Assembly: GCF_000247815.1 (NCBI RefSeq)
Contig: NC_021673.1
Span: 36,967,194-37,031,193 of the forward strand
DNA: 64,000 nt
DNA from: Ficedula albicollis
Lineage: Eukaryota > Chordata > Aves > Passeriformes > Muscicapidae
Direction of reading: 5' to 3'
Below the pieces are notes generated by a model, which did not search any database, was not told where the DNA came from, and was given only the letters and a program-made list of their open reading frames with translations. Made by a program: the position numbers and the translations under genes. Positions 13,683 to 25,857 of the stretch are shown one piece after another (positions within the stretch are counted from its first letter, which is position 1; every line of letters begins with the position of its first letter).

Positions 13683-16600
13683 TAGATTTCAGATCAGAAA
13701 GACACTCCCAATATTTAGTTTTAACACGGTGTGTATCTATTGGTTTCAGCAGAATTACATCGTGACTGTACTACACATACACTAGGTGAAGGTCTAGAAT
13801 TACTCTTACAAACATACTTTTGAAAATTGTTAATCTTGGCATTCTGAAAAAGCTACATGAGCAGTAGCTCTAAAACACACTTATCAGCTTTTGCTGTATA
13901 ATTTTGAGAGAAAGGAGATCAGATTTTATTTTGTTCTGGTTTATGGTTGAATTTAGAACATGACCTATTCCTGCGAGTTACTTTCATCTTAAACACTGTA
14001 ATTTTCCTTGTCATAATTTGCAGATAGTTTGGATAATTGCTTGGTCTCCAAACTATCAGAATCCATTATGTCCTTACTGGTATATTTCCTGAATTGGAAT
14101 CGTGAAGAATCAGTGCCCAATAACTAGAACTACTACTGTGGTGCCTACCCTAGTGAGCAAATGCCAGAAACACCACTGGAGTTTGGAGCTTTATAGTGGC
14201 AACAAATTTAAGGTGGATTAAAAAAAAAAAGACAGGTTTTTAATAGTTACAATGATATGAAAATATAGGATAGTCTGAAATGTTTGGATCATCTGATCCA
14301 GAATATATCTGAGTGTGTCTGTATTTGCAGTGTCTCTATCTGAACTATCCAGGATCGGTTCATGCGGTTCACTTCAGTTCAGATGTGGTCTAGTCTGCAT
14401 GGTCAAGGTCTTTGAGTGGTTTAGTCTACATTGCCTCTGGCTTCTACTCAAATACGCCCTCCTGATATTTCCCTCTTGAATCTGAAGTCGTAAAATAAAC
14501 TACCCTGGGGTCATTAATTCCTCAGTCCTGTCTGAATGAGAATGGATAAACCAGCAGCAATAGAGAGTGTGGGTTTCAGCAAGCAGCAGCAAACTGAGAT
14601 GGGAACTATGCAACTGCATCTACGCTCCCAACAAGGCAGTTGTCAGAGATACTCGAATGCAGCAGGCTGCAGAAATGACTGTTACAGTGACTTTTCATTT
14701 TTGACATTTAGTCATTTAAAATACATTTAACTTGTCAGATGGATTTCCCTCAGCATATCAAAGAAAAGAAATGCCAGTTTGTGTGGGTCCAGTGGGACAC
14801 TGCCTTCAGTAACTTTCAGAAGCAGGTAGTTTCCTTCGCATGCTGTTAGTGAGTAAAACTTTCAGTAGAAAGGGCTTTGGGTGGTGTCTCCTGTCATGGA
14901 TACAAAACTGTATCACAGGGGCATCATTAGCAGAATCAGGGAAGGATATCAGCTTTATTATTTTTAGTATCACTTCTTTCCATTTCTTCTTGAGTCTTGC
15001 AGAAGGATGACAGGAACTTACTGCCTTGATGTATATGCCTGCAAATGCTGTGTGTGACTATAACATTTTCTCACCTATTTATAAACCAGATGCTTGTTTC
15101 TAAGAGAGCCTATTATTGCCTGTTATAAAGGATGGTTTTACACCTGAACAGAGAAATAAAATCACTTTCCTACTTTTAAATCTTCCTGGATTAAGCTCAT
15201 CATAGGACAGTCTGCTCTTACTAGGAAACAAAAATGAGTCATTTTAAAGCAATCCTCTGCATGGTTCATCTTTGTACCATCAACTGGCAAGCAGTAGTCT
15301 GTTTCTCTGTGGGCTTCTAAAATCCTCTACAGGAAATGTCAACTGTGAAAAAACAAAGTTGGAAGTTTCCCCTCACTCTGATACTAAAAACCATTATTCT
15401 AGTGATTGTAGAGGCAGAGAAGATATGTCAAGATTACATTAACATCACCCAGAGCTACCTTCTTCCTTAGCTGGTTTTGGCCTCTGCCATGGAAAAATGT
15501 CTCATTGCACTGGAGATGCAGATTCTGAGATGTCCTGAGATGTCTGTGATGTCTTCACTGACAGTATTATGTTTCAAGCAAATTTCTCTCCTTGTGATTT
15601 CTGACCAACACATACATCTTAAAAGAGGATATAAAAAGATTTACATTTTTCCCCCAAAATTGACCATTTTATTTTTTTCTCTGTTTTAGCAGGAAGATTT
15701 TTCCTAGGGAATAATTTCCTACATGGATATTCCTACTCTACAACAATAATATTTTTTTCCAATGTACTTTAATCCCTCAAATATTACTGATTTTTCTCCA
15801 GAGGAGCTTCTGTCTATAGACAAGCCTTTGCACTGAAATCAGAGACTATCCTTTTAGCATAAGAGAGAAGAATGGATGCTGTTATTCTTCAACACTTTTT
15901 CCCTGCAGTCCCTAAGACCATTTTATTCATACTCTGAAAATTTCCAAATGTGATATATCACTGACCTGAAAACAAAGAACACTGAAGAGTGTTCTGAACT
16001 ACCAGTTAATTCCAAGATGATGTGCAAGTACACTGTGAAATACTGTGACTTCTTTGCCGTAGGGAAATGTCTAGTACCTCTTCTCAGACTAATCCAAATT
16101 TAACTTCAGTTAGAAATTAATTCAAGGATTGCCACTTACAGTGCAGTGGCTCTGTTCTTGCTCTAAAAAGCAGACTCCACCCTTGACAGCGCATTTGCAA
16201 GAGCATTCTAAGATTGTGATAAAATACAAACAAGTGCTGACTTATGAACTCAGTAAATAAACATTTTTTCAAAACAACCAGCAGAACAAACTAAGGATAA
16301 GTGCTCTCTTTATTGGCCTGATGTGAGAAATTAATGAAATGTGTGCAACATCTACAGGAAAATCAAAAGATGATAAAGTGTGAGAGGCCAAATCATGCTC
16401 TGCTATAAACTTTGCGTCCATGCAGAGCCTGGAGCATCAGAGGTTGGGGCCTCTGTGTGAAACAGCTTTATAAGAATTCTGATGGTTAACTCATAACAAA
16501 AGCCTAGATAGCACTAAATGGCAATGCAAGGTACAGGGTACCAGTAAATTATTGATCTTTAGATTCCTCACTGCATGCTTAGTATTCTCATGCACTGAGC

Positions 16601-16754
16601 ACCTGAGCTTCTGTCAGCAGGGAAACTAAGGGCACTCAGCATTTAGAGGAGTGCTTGTGTTTGAGTGTCAAAGAGGAGAACTAATGTTTACTAACAGAGA
16701 AATGAACTTAATTTATGTTTTAGTTTTGGAAATAAATGGCATTGTCTTTTTCAG

Positions 16755-16922
16755 AAATAGTGTCGTCTCCCCTGTCATAGATGTCATAGACTGGAAGACC
16801 TTTCAGTACTATCACTCTGTGGGCCTGCACAGAGGTGTTTTTGATTGGAAGTTAGATTTTCATTGGGAACCAATTCCAGAGCATGAAGAGAAGGTACGAC
16901 AGTCTCCCATCAGCCCTATCAG
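16755..16922 (+). CDS. GALNT15: GALNT15 exon 4
   Basis: 168 bases, AG at 16753-16754, donor GTAACA at 16923. Completes Arg, codes 55 residues including SPVIDVIDWKTFQYY and FDWKLDFHWEPIPEHEEK, and ends on AG of a second Arg codon. It encodes the F.W.L.F.W segment of the UDP-GalNAc and acceptor site that is conserved across the family. Confidence 0.95.
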
Positions 16923-17509
16923 GTAACAGTCCATCAGATAATGTGCCTTACTCAGCTCAGCAGCAAAACTACAGTTTGGGTCATCTTGGGTCATCTTCCA
17001 GCTAACAAGAGAAAGGTGTGGTTACTTGCACATGGGATTTTCTGTTTGTGTTGTTTGTTTTGGCCTTTACTAATCATTCTAACTAGATTGCAGTCACACT
17101 TTCAATGTGACAAATACTTTCCACACATTCACACAGCTAGAGTACAGCCTCACCAGACAAGGTGTAGAGGTTTGTAGGGAAAGCAAAAGACAGGTCATAC
17201 AGAGTTAAAAGAGATGTCTTAATCATGATCTGTTTGTCTCTTGTTTTGAATGTACATATCTGCAATGTTCCCCACTGTTCTGAGTCTTATTTGATAATTC
17301 AGCTCTTAGCCTCCTTCCCCAAGCAAATCCTAGAATTACACTCCAGTTGTTCTTTATTTTGGTTGGATAATCTGTTCATTCAAGCTTATATCGAGCAGTA
17401 TTGAGTCATTTTGTAATGTTCTTTCTAGGAAAATGGTAGATTTTTCACTCTCTGTGTAATTCCTTATCCATAACTCAAGATGTTCACTTCCAAACTGTTT
17501 TCTACACAG
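16923..17509 (+). other. GALNT15: GALNT15 intron 4
   Basis: 587 bases between donor and AG at 17508-17509, with no recognisable internal feature. TTGGGTCATC is repeated close together near 16977-16997. Confidence 0.75.
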
Positions 17510-17627
17510 GAGTCCTGCAGTAGCTGGTGCAGTGGTGGCCATGGATCGACATTACTTCCAAAACAGTGGAGCTTATGATTCTGACATGACCATGTGGGGA
17601 GCAGAAAACTTGGAACTATCTATTAGG
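17510..17627 (+). CDS. GALNT15: GALNT15 exon 5
   Basis: 118 bases, AG at 17508-17509, donor GTAAGG at 17628. Completes Arg, then 39 residues containing AVVAMDRHYFQNSGAYD and the first half of the Gal/GalNAc-transferase motif, MWGAENLELSIR. Most family members have WGGEN here; this copy reads WGAEN. The frame remains open into the intron to 17942, but that tail is not coding, since exon 6 continues the motif. Confidence 0.94.
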
Positions 17628-18396
17628 GTAAGGACCTTAATTAAAACATCAAGCTGTGATAACTACTGCAATTTTAAGGAACCTGAGGGAAAAAGCAAGA
17701 AGATATTTGTAAAAACAGTGCAGAACATGTTGGGTTATGGAGACTACTACCTTCCCTGCAGAAATCTATCCCCACACTCCACAGCCTGTCTGGACTATAC
17801 AAGAACATGCAGCTGCTGTGAATTAGGAGCATTATTTCAGGAGAAGGAAGTTTTGCTGGCTATGACTATCTGCTTGAGGCCTGAGTCACTGCTTTTGGTG
17901 CACTCTGAGAACTGCCTCTTGTATTCTGGTATGCTAACATGAACCAAAGGGAGAGTAGCTGCTTTTGTTTTTTGCCAGCCTGTAGTTTTAATAGCAAATT
18001 GTTTATTTTAAATCCTTTGTATTGACTTTTGCTGAATACAAAAAGTATTGATTGATACTGATATTGAACCAATGAAAATTGTAGGCACAAAGACCATAGC
18101 GTTTTTATTGTCTCAGGTAAGGAAAAGTGTGCACCCAGATCTCTCCACAATTCTGCACTGTTTGTGCACAGAAAAACATGAAAGTATACAAATAGCCATA
18201 CTGGGTCAAATCAGAGGTCTGAATGCCCAGTATCTTCTCTGGATCTGTGAGAAGCAGTGTATAAAGAAGTATACATAATGTTCCTGCTGTTTCCAGGATT
18301 TCCTGAAGCAGAGTCTGGAGCAAAGGAGCTTCTCCATTTCAGACAGAAGTAATCTAAATAAGGTAATCTCTTTTTGTGCTTTCACCTGTGTTTCAG
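17628..18396 (+). other. GALNT15: GALNT15 intron 5, with a possible old repeat
   Basis: 769 bases. Positions about 18195-18260 (CCATACTGGGTCAAATCAGA and GCCCAGTATCTTCTCTGG) resemble a LINE-derived repeat found across reptiles and birds, but the match is short and from memory. Confidence 0.5.
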
Positions 18397-18591
18397 ACCT
18401 GGCTCTGTGGTGGCTCTGTAGAAGTTATCCCATGCTCCCGAGTTGGGCACGTCTATCGAAGTCACTTCCCCCGTGCTTTCTCCTATGAAGAGGCCATTGT
18501 GAGGAACAAAATCCGAATAGCAGAGACCTGGCTGGGCTCATTTAAAGAGAACTTCTACAAGCATGACACAGTGGCTTTCTTAATCAGCAAG
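18397..18591 (+). CDS. GALNT15: GALNT15 exon 6
   Basis: 195 bases, phase 0 at both ends, AG at 18395-18396, donor GTAAAG at 18592. It codes 65 residues. TWLCGGSVEVIPCSRVGHVY closes the Gal/GalNAc-T motif and brings the likely metal-ligand His in VGHVYR. It also has IAETWLGSFKENFYKH at the end of the catalytic domain. Confidence 0.95.
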
Positions 18592-19146
18592 GTAAAGACA
18601 TCTGTAGAGGTTTATTTCTGAGGTTTGTGTTGAGATAGGTGAAGGGAGAGGAATAGGAATGGGGGTGTCTGTATGCAGTCAGATGCAGGGGATAATCTTT
18701 TTATTAAACCTCCCAGTGAAAGAGCTGTCAGACCAGGAAGGAGAGAGAGAAACTTGTGCCTAAGTTCAGCCTTGTGCTGAAGTTATCAAACCTTGTAGTG
18801 TATAACCTCTTCTCCAAATGACTCCCCAACAAGCTGTGATTTGTTTTTTCACTGATAGTACATGGAGGATTCTGATGCATCTGAAATGGAAGCCTGCAGT
18901 GCTGTGTGCTCAAAGGACCGTCCTAGAGGGTTCATTCTTTGTTACTGAAGGTCTTCCTCACATGGTTCCTGAGGATATTCAGTAGTATTCACAAGCAAGT
19001 GGCAAATTATAGTGCCTCTCCTGGAAGGAAACATATCTAAGTGGTCTAGTGACAAAAAGTGTTGCATTTTAGGTGTTGCTTGGGGTGAAATCAGCAGGAG
19101 GCCTTTGCAGGGTGTTACAAAGATGTTTATTTCAGTGTGGTTTTTT

Positions 19147-19214
19147 CCCCGAACTGATGTATCCAGAAGTAAAAGGTGTGTTTTTTTCCCCGAACTGATG
19201 TATCCAGAAGTAAC
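19147..19214 (+). repeat. Short tandem duplication, 41-bp period
   Basis: CCCCGAACTGATGTATCCAG occurs at 19147 and again at 19188, each followed by AAGTAA and preceded by a T-run. Confidence 0.85.
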
Positions 19215-19825
19215 TGAACTGGGAAAGTCAGGTCTCAACACACCACTATTTACAAGTTACATTTTCATTAGAAGCAAGGTGCAGACATCTGACTAGACAT
19301 TCCTCCAGGAATTTGGATTCCCAGCAGCCTGAAAGCTAGGACAGGCTTTCAGGCAGGTGTGTGGTATAGCCCTGGCATGCAGCTACACTTGAACCATCTG
19401 CAGTTTACACAGATCCAATAGCTACAGAATGGCTGCATCTGTTTTTTAAGTACAGTCTCCATGGCAGATCAGGGGTGGTCAAGGAATTGTGTATCCTTTG
19501 TATTACAAACAAGTGGATGTTTGCTTATTGGGAGTCTTGCCGCTGTGGGGAATGTTGTTGGTGTAGTTAATGTTGTTAATAATGTTAATGTTGCAGCAGT
19601 TCTCAGGAATTCTCTGGCTCCGGTACCTTTTTCCTGTAATCATATTCTTTCTACAAGGCAGTGGACAAACTTGTGAAAAACAGTTTTGAATGAAAATGTA
19701 TAATTTATCTTCCTGTTCGTTAAAAAAATGTCATGCTTTTAAGGTGAAAAAGATTCACTGAAGGCATTGAGGCAGAGCACGGGTAGGTGTTGTGCAGTTT
19801 CCCATTCATATTTGCTCCTGCATTT

Positions 19826-21080
19826 CATAGAATCATAGAATCACAGAATCAGAGAATGGTTTGGGTTGGAAGGGACCTTAAAGATCATCTCATTCCAACT
19901 CCTCTGCCTCACACAAGGATGCCATTCACTAGATCAGGTTGCTCAGAGCCCCATCCACCTGGCTTTGAGCACTTCCAGCGATGAAGCCTCTACAGCTTGT
20001 CCATGCAACCAGCTTTGAGCACTTCCAGGGATGAAGCCTCTACAGCTTGTCCATGCAACCACCACACACAAGGATGCCATTCACTAGATCAGGTTGCTCA
20101 GAGCCCCATCCACCTGGCTTTGAGCACTTCCAGCGATGAAGCCTCTACAGCTTGTCCATGCAACCAGTTCCAGTACCTCACCATCCTCTGAATAAAGAAT
20201 TTCTTCCCAAAAACTAACCTAGACCTGTTATCTTTCAGTTTAAAACTACTACTCCTTTTCATAAGTCCCCTTTAGGTACTGGGAGGCTGTTCTAAATTCT
20301 CCCTGAAGCCTTCACTTCTGTTCAGTTTTATCAAGTAATCCCCAACTTACTCTTTTCTTATAGGGGGAGGGACTTCATTCACCTTCCCCACTCACTCAGT
20401 GGATCAGAGTCTTGAAAGAATGGAGAGCCTGACTGCGAGCAAAGACTAAGGAATACAACACAGCCTTCTCCAGATCAGTCGCCACCAGTTCACTCTTCTT
20501 GGTTATTGGAAGGGAAGGGGGTCACATTCTCCTTGTCCTTTCTTTTCTGACCTGTGTATTTATAGAATCTCTTTTTGTGATTCTTTGTGGCCCTTGCCAA
20601 GTCCTGTTCAGCTTTGCCTTGGCTTTCCTGACCCCACCCCTACACATTCGAACCATATGCCTGTACTTTCCTCAGGTCACCTGTCATCACTTTCACTGTC
20701 TGTGCATTTCTTTCTTGCTCCTCAGTTTGAGGAGCAGATCCTGGCTCAGCCGTGCCAGTTTCTGGCCTGACTTGCTCAATTTCCTACACACCAGGATAGA
20801 GAGCTCTTGCACTGTAGGAAAAGTGCTTTAAAGAGCTGCCAGCTCTGGTCAGCACCTCTGCCCGTAAGGACAGTTTCCCAGGGGATCTCCTTCACCAGCT
20901 CCTTAAACAGCTGGAAGTTTGCTCTTGCAAAGTTCAGGGTCTTGACTTTGCTCCTCACGAGGTTCACACTCCTTGAGATCACAAACTCAACAAGGGCTTG
21001 GTCGCTACAGCCCAGGCTGCCACCAATCCTGATGGCTTTAATGAGCTCACCTGCACTGGTGAGCACCACTGGCTCCAGTA
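19826..21080 (-). mobile_element. CR1 LINE, antisense, internally deleted
   Basis: The 3' terminus is at 19826 (CATAGAATCATAGAATC on the plus strand) with the usual TTTGGGTTGGAAGGGACCTT. On the minus strand, 21069-20585 translates to the CR1 ORF2 segment between endonuclease and reverse transcriptase: GCSDQALVEFVISR, NFARANFQLFKELV and QSWQLFKA. After a frameshift it continues as LLLKLRSKKEMHRQ, then VRKAKAKLNRTW. About 20580-20400 still resembles the RT N-terminus. The RT core is absent: the element jumps to 3' UTR at about 20345. It is inactive. Confidence 0.9.
19911..20166 (-). repeat. Nested duplications inside the CR1 3' UTR
   Basis: GCTTTGAGCACTTCCAGC or a one-base variant occurs at 19962, 20012 and 20117. 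The CACACAAGGATGCCATTC block occurs at 19911 and 20065. This gives a 50-bp tandem step inside a roughly 155-bp duplication. Confidence 0.9.
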
Positions 21081-22735
21081 ATACTTGTCCTGCATGCCTC
21101 AGTCACCCAGGGCTGGCCATCACCCAAGAAAGCCAGGTCCTGCAGAAGCTGCATTATAGTGGGGAGAGGAGCAGGATTGTATATCAGCGTGACTTCTTTC
21201 TTGTCACCTAGTCCCACCTCCTTATGCTCCACCAGTGGATCTGCCTCTCCAGTCAGCCTACTAATTGTAGAGTCTGGAACTAGTGTGTTTCCTTTTTTAC
21301 TCTTATTTCCACATCTTTTTAAAAGATCCTCCCTCCTTGTCTGTGTCGCAGATTTGAACTCCACGGGCCAGGAGCTTGTCAATTGACTCAGAAAGGGTTA
21401 TAGCCACTAGACCAAGCATTTTAAAATGGGCAGTGAAGTCTTTAAATCATTTAATAACTCCCTGAAGGCTATCCTTGTCAGCTCAGAAGCAATTTTCTCT
21501 ACTAAAAACTACAGTCACCAATGATACAGCTTGCTAGCTGTAAGCAGCATCACCTTTTGCCTGAGTTTATTCTAGCCAGAATACTTTTACTACTTCTGAG
21601 TATGATGCTCCCTCAAATGATTGATTTTATGATCTGTGTGTGCAGCATACCATAACATAAATGGCCCTTTTCGTGTGTTCCTTTCTGTCACAGCCGATGT
21701 TTTCAGCCAGTCAGTGCAGCAGGATGTCATTCAAAAGGCACACGCAAGCAAGGACATTATTGCCACTCAGCAGCAAAGGGCCCTGAGGGGATTTATTGCA
21801 CTGAGAGGGTGAGCAGAGCCACCTATGGGCCACTGTAGAATTCTCCATGAGTCTGCACCACCACCACTGCTCACTGCAGAAAACAACCAGTGACACCCAT
21901 CTAGGTGACTTTATAACCCTTCTTGGTTTGTGGTCTGAATCACATCTTGTACAGGATGCCCATGGTGTGAGCATTAAACAGATTAATTAGGCTCTTCCCA
22001 TCTCTCTACTACTTCAGCCACCAGCTCTTCTACTCCTTTTCTTGTGTGGTTTGCATATTTAATTCACAAGCAGTTTCCTTTCAGATGGGTTTACAGGGAC
22101 AATGAGTTTCTTTACATTGTTTACACCATTTATTCAGCATCAAATGCAGACTGTAACTAGTATGATAAAATGAGATTTACTACCACTGCCTTCCTCAGCC
22201 AAGACAGAGTCTCAGGAGAAACATCTCTTTTTAGAGGAAGCATTTTACTTCTCTCTCTCCCTTTTCCAAGAAAACCTCTAGAGGACAATTCTGTGTAGTG
22301 CAGAATTGCTAAACTTTGTTGTTATGCTTATTGAATCTAAGATGACACTGAAGTATGAGGTTCTCTTTAACATATTGCAACTGTTGAGCTTTGCCTGTGG
22401 AGTTTACAGAGGCTGGCAAACAGTGCCATATGGAATGATTGATCCCTACCTTTAGAGACTGACACCTCACCTTTGATCTCCAAGGCCCTTCATTTGTCAT
22501 TGTTTTCCGTGCTGCAAAGTCCTTTTCTTTCTTTCTTATGGATACAGAGAAATAGCTGGTCTGGGAAAAAGTTATTTATGGGCAATTGTCTGCTCACATT
22601 GCCAATTCTAATTTTTGACAAAGAAATCCAGACTAGTTTCCTGGAATCCCATCCCAAACTGCATTTTTTAAAAAGTAGAAACATGAAGAGGGAAGATCTA
22701 CTGCTGGCAAGAAAGAGGAGAGAGACTTTAAAGGG

Positions 22736-22865
22736 TTGTTAGATGTTTTTAATATTTAGGCACTAAGAGATTTAGGAAAGTTTTGTTTAGAAAAAGTAAG
22801 TGTTGTTAGATGTTTTTAATATTTGGGCACTAAGAGATTTAGGAAAGTTTTGTTTAGAAAAAGTT
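22736..22865 (+). repeat. 67-bp tandem duplication
   Basis: TTGTTAGATGTTTTTAATAT starts at 22736 and at 22803. The copies differ by about one base over some 60 bases. Confidence 0.9.
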
Positions 22866-23694
22866 TTTAGTTTTGTGTGGTTTTGAAACTAAAGAATTAG
22901 ACACGTAAGTGCTTAGAGGTTTTGAGAATCCTTTAGTGCTAAATACTCTCAAATATTTAGCCTGTCAGTCCTTTGCAGTACAGATGCCTGTAGCTGCATC
23001 AAGGGTTGAAGGCATTTGTCTTTTTTCATAACAGAGTTGCTACCAGGAAAGTTGAGAGCTGATATTGTGTCTTTATAATTCAAGAAAACAGAGAAATCAT
23101 AGCAAAGGTTTTATGCATTTATAGCTGCAGAACACCTTTGTTCATTAGATTTAGTAACTGCCAGATAATAGACAGATAATAGGTGAGGGACTATGTTTTG
23201 GGCTAAATTCTGTTGTCACTTATTCCCTCTGATCATAGAGGACTGATGGTAACTGGGTAATTTGGGCTGCTAAAGGCCAGGAAGTTGAGTTTTTATCAAC
23301 AGGAAAAATTCTATATTAAATGGCAATCTAATACAGTCCCACTGAATTTCTGTGCAACAACTATCAAACTTGGTCCTGACTTTTTAAAATAAAAATATGA
23401 CAAAGACTTGCTTATCCTGCAGTATAATGATAATTTTTAGAGAACATACTTATTTTCACTTCAGAAACACTTCAGTCACAATGCCAGACTGTGGCTGTTT
23501 TAGCAGAAAGTTTGAGGAAGGCTATAGCTGGATCTCCCCCTTTGCTCATATCATAAGAGCTACATATCAATATCGACAACATTCAGGATAGAAAAGGTGG
23601 TAGAAATAATTCCTGTGTAGTCATTTCCTCTCCTACCATCTGTAACACAAATACACCAGTAACCTTGTTGCCCTTTTTCCCTTTCTCCATAAAG

Positions 23695-23826
23695 GCAGAG
23701 AAGCCAGACTGTAGTGAGCGCCTTCAGCTACAGAAGAGACTGGGCTGTAGAAATTTCCAGTGGTTTGTATCAAATGTGTACCCTGAACTCTCCCAGCCTG
23801 GAGACACACCAAGATTTTCTGGCAAG
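23695..23826 (+). CDS. GALNT15: GALNT15 exon 7
   Basis: 132 bases, phase 0, AG at 23693-23694, donor GTAAGA at 23827. It codes 44 residues: AEKPDCSERLQLQKRLGC, NFQWFVSNVYPEL, then a Pro-containing linker to FSGK. This is the end of the catalytic domain and the linker leading to the lectin domain, where GALNTs have C..F.W...N.YPE. Confidence 0.94.
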
Positions 23827-24848
23827 GTAAGAGGAAACACACTATAAAGAATGATCTTTTTTTGCATTGTTCAAAGACTCCAGTGTCACTTCCATGGCCC
23901 GAGTACTCAGTCCAAACAGGCAATGCAACCCCAGTGGGGGGAGAAAGAAAAAGACAGAGACAAAGAGCTGGCCCAAATTCTCAGACAAATGTTGAAAACC
24001 AGCCAGAAACTGAACCCAGTGTTCTGACTCAGTTCAGTGTCATAGCTCAGAAGATCCTAACCTTAGGTTCTTTAGGTGCCATTAGTAAAGGAAAAGAACT
24101 GTGTTGCCTCATGCAGATGGCAGAAGTGACAGCAGCCAAGATATCTCTGTGCTGACCCATGTGCACATTAAGAAAAAAAAAGCATTTCTTCAGTCCTGCC
24201 CTTCCCAAAGGACAGAAATGATAGCAATAGCAGTTCCCTGGCTGACTGTATACAGGACAAAATATTCTTAATGTCTGGGGTTTTTTTAAACACATAGTTG
24301 ATAATTATAATTCATTAAATATGAACTTATTCCCAGCAGCTTTACTGGGAGTTCCCCCTAAGAAGGCAACAAGGTCTACTAATTAACACTCAGCTATCTT
24401 CAGCCAGATTTTACTGTGTCTTTTTACTATTTTATGTGTTCTTTATTTTCAAGGTTAGCTTGAGAAGAATGTAAGAACTAAGTGTGGATCACAGGAATTT
24501 TCACGTGTCTTTTCTTCTGGAATATCTTGGTTTTTTTCTGACTACAGTGTCCCATTGAAGAGCAATTTTCCACTAGCATAAACATTTTGATACCTTTCTT
24601 TTAATTATCATTATAGTTAAACCCAGAAATGGATCTCTCTAATTTAAACAAAACTCACTGGGTAACACTGACCCTTGGTGTCTTTTATATCACATTCATA
24701 TGCAAGATCAAGTCTGAAAGAAAAAAATAATGCTTGATTTATGAACAAAATCATATATCATAAAGGGATACAATCACAAAATGTTAGCTGAAGGATATTT
24801 TGTTTGTATCCAATCGTGATTTATTTCAGTATAAACCTTTACTTACAG
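23827..24848 (+). other. GALNT15: GALNT15 intron 7
   Basis: About 1.0 kb. I see no recognisable repeat or gene in it. Confidence 0.75.
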
Positions 24849-24950
24849 CTTTACAATACTGGTGTTGGCTTCTGTGCAGATTACAGGCCTGGAAGAGCTA
24901 CTGCAGAAGGCTCTATTGAACTCTCCCCTTGCAGTGACAGTCTCACCCAG
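24849..24950 (+). CDS. GALNT15: GALNT15 exon 8
   Basis: 102 bases, phase 0, AG at 24847-24848, donor GTAATG at 24951. It codes 34 residues, LYNTGVGFCADYRPG to SPCSDSLTQ, the first (alpha) subdomain of the ricin-type lectin fold. The usual CLD motif reads CAD here, and the paired Cys is in SPCSD. Confidence 0.92.
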
Positions 24951-25716
24951 GTAATGTACCCTTTGAGTATACAGGCACTGTGTCAGATCTAGGGAGCCAT
25001 GCAGAAGACAGGCACTCCAACATGTAAGTGGCTGGGGTGACACTAGTGGAAATACTGGCATGTTCAAAATTAGTATGTGCTAAGGCAATGATGCCCACTC
25101 TTCCACAGCTGAGTGCCACTCGAAAAATGCCAATGTCCCATGTGTTACTGAGACAGACACCCACACTTTGCTCCAGAAGACATCATTAAGTGCTTATTTG
25201 TTTAGTGTATTTGGTAGTGTCTGGGGAGCAGAAAGCTTGTGAGTAAAAAATAGATAACAGTTCCAGAATATTTTGGGGGAGTCCCCATTAGTGACTAAAT
25301 CTGAAGATTAATGCCTAAACTACAGTCTAAGGTGGGAGGTGGATTCATTTAGACTCCCTACCTGGCATTGGTCTAGCACAGGGTGAGCTACAGGCACATT
25401 TCAAACTGCAGCATGTGAAGACATTGTCAGAAGCACCCTTCTGTTCAAATATGTATTAAACTGGAAAATTTTATGATAGGGTGGGTTTATGTTACACGTT
25501 ATCTTAGTTCAGAAGGCCTTTCCTTAGGTAAATAGTTATGCCAGAATTAGCTAGCAGGAGGGACTGCTTTGAAGGGTCAAGGCTGTTGGGTCTCTGTCAC
25601 TCATGTTTGGGTTGCACCTTAACAAACATGTACAGGAAATTGTTTTTAGAATTAGCATTTAAAAATGAACTGAGATGTCCATCCATCATTGTTCAAACAA
25701 ACCCTGCCTTTCCCAG
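24951..25716 (+). other. GALNT15: GALNT15 intron 8
   Basis: 766 bases with no recognisable internal feature. Confidence 0.75.
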
Positions 25717-25857
25717 CACTTTGAATACAACAGCATGAAGGAAATCTGGCTTGGTTCTGCTCCGCTGCTTTGCTTTGATGTCAGACACGGGAAGGTTATC
25801 CCTCAAAACTGTACAAAGGAGACAGACAACAGCACCCAGCTCTGGGATGTCCAGGAG
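25717..25857 (+). CDS. GALNT15: GALNT15 exon 9
   Basis: 141 bases, phase 0, AG at 25715-25716, donor GTCAGT at 25858. It codes 47 residues (HFEYNSMKEIWLG to LWDVQE), the beta lectin repeat. CFD sits in the CLD position and QLW is the QxW motif. Two N-glycosylation sequons, NCT and NST, lie close together. Confidence 0.93.

Larger units (their letters stand above)
8430..16754 (+). other. GALNT15: GALNT15 intron 3
   Basis: 8.3 kb, AT-rich. It holds a 24-bp perfect palindrome at 9981-10004 and a 67-bp tandem duplication at 13550-13682. I recognise no gene, CR1 or other repeat elsewhere in it. Short open frames show no family resemblance. Confidence 0.8.
18592..23694 (+). other. GALNT15: GALNT15 intron 6
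   Basis: 5.1 kb, mostly filled by a minus-strand CR1 at 19826 to about 21080. It also holds a 41-bp duplication near 19147 and a 67-bp duplication at 22736. I see nothing else recognisable in 18592-19140, 21230-22735 or 22870-23694. Confidence 0.8.

Noticed and set aside
17532..17942. 136-codon frame extending GALNT15 exon 5 into the intron
   Set aside because: A good donor at 17628 and continuation of the WGAEN...WLCGG motif in exon 6 show that the tail is intronic.
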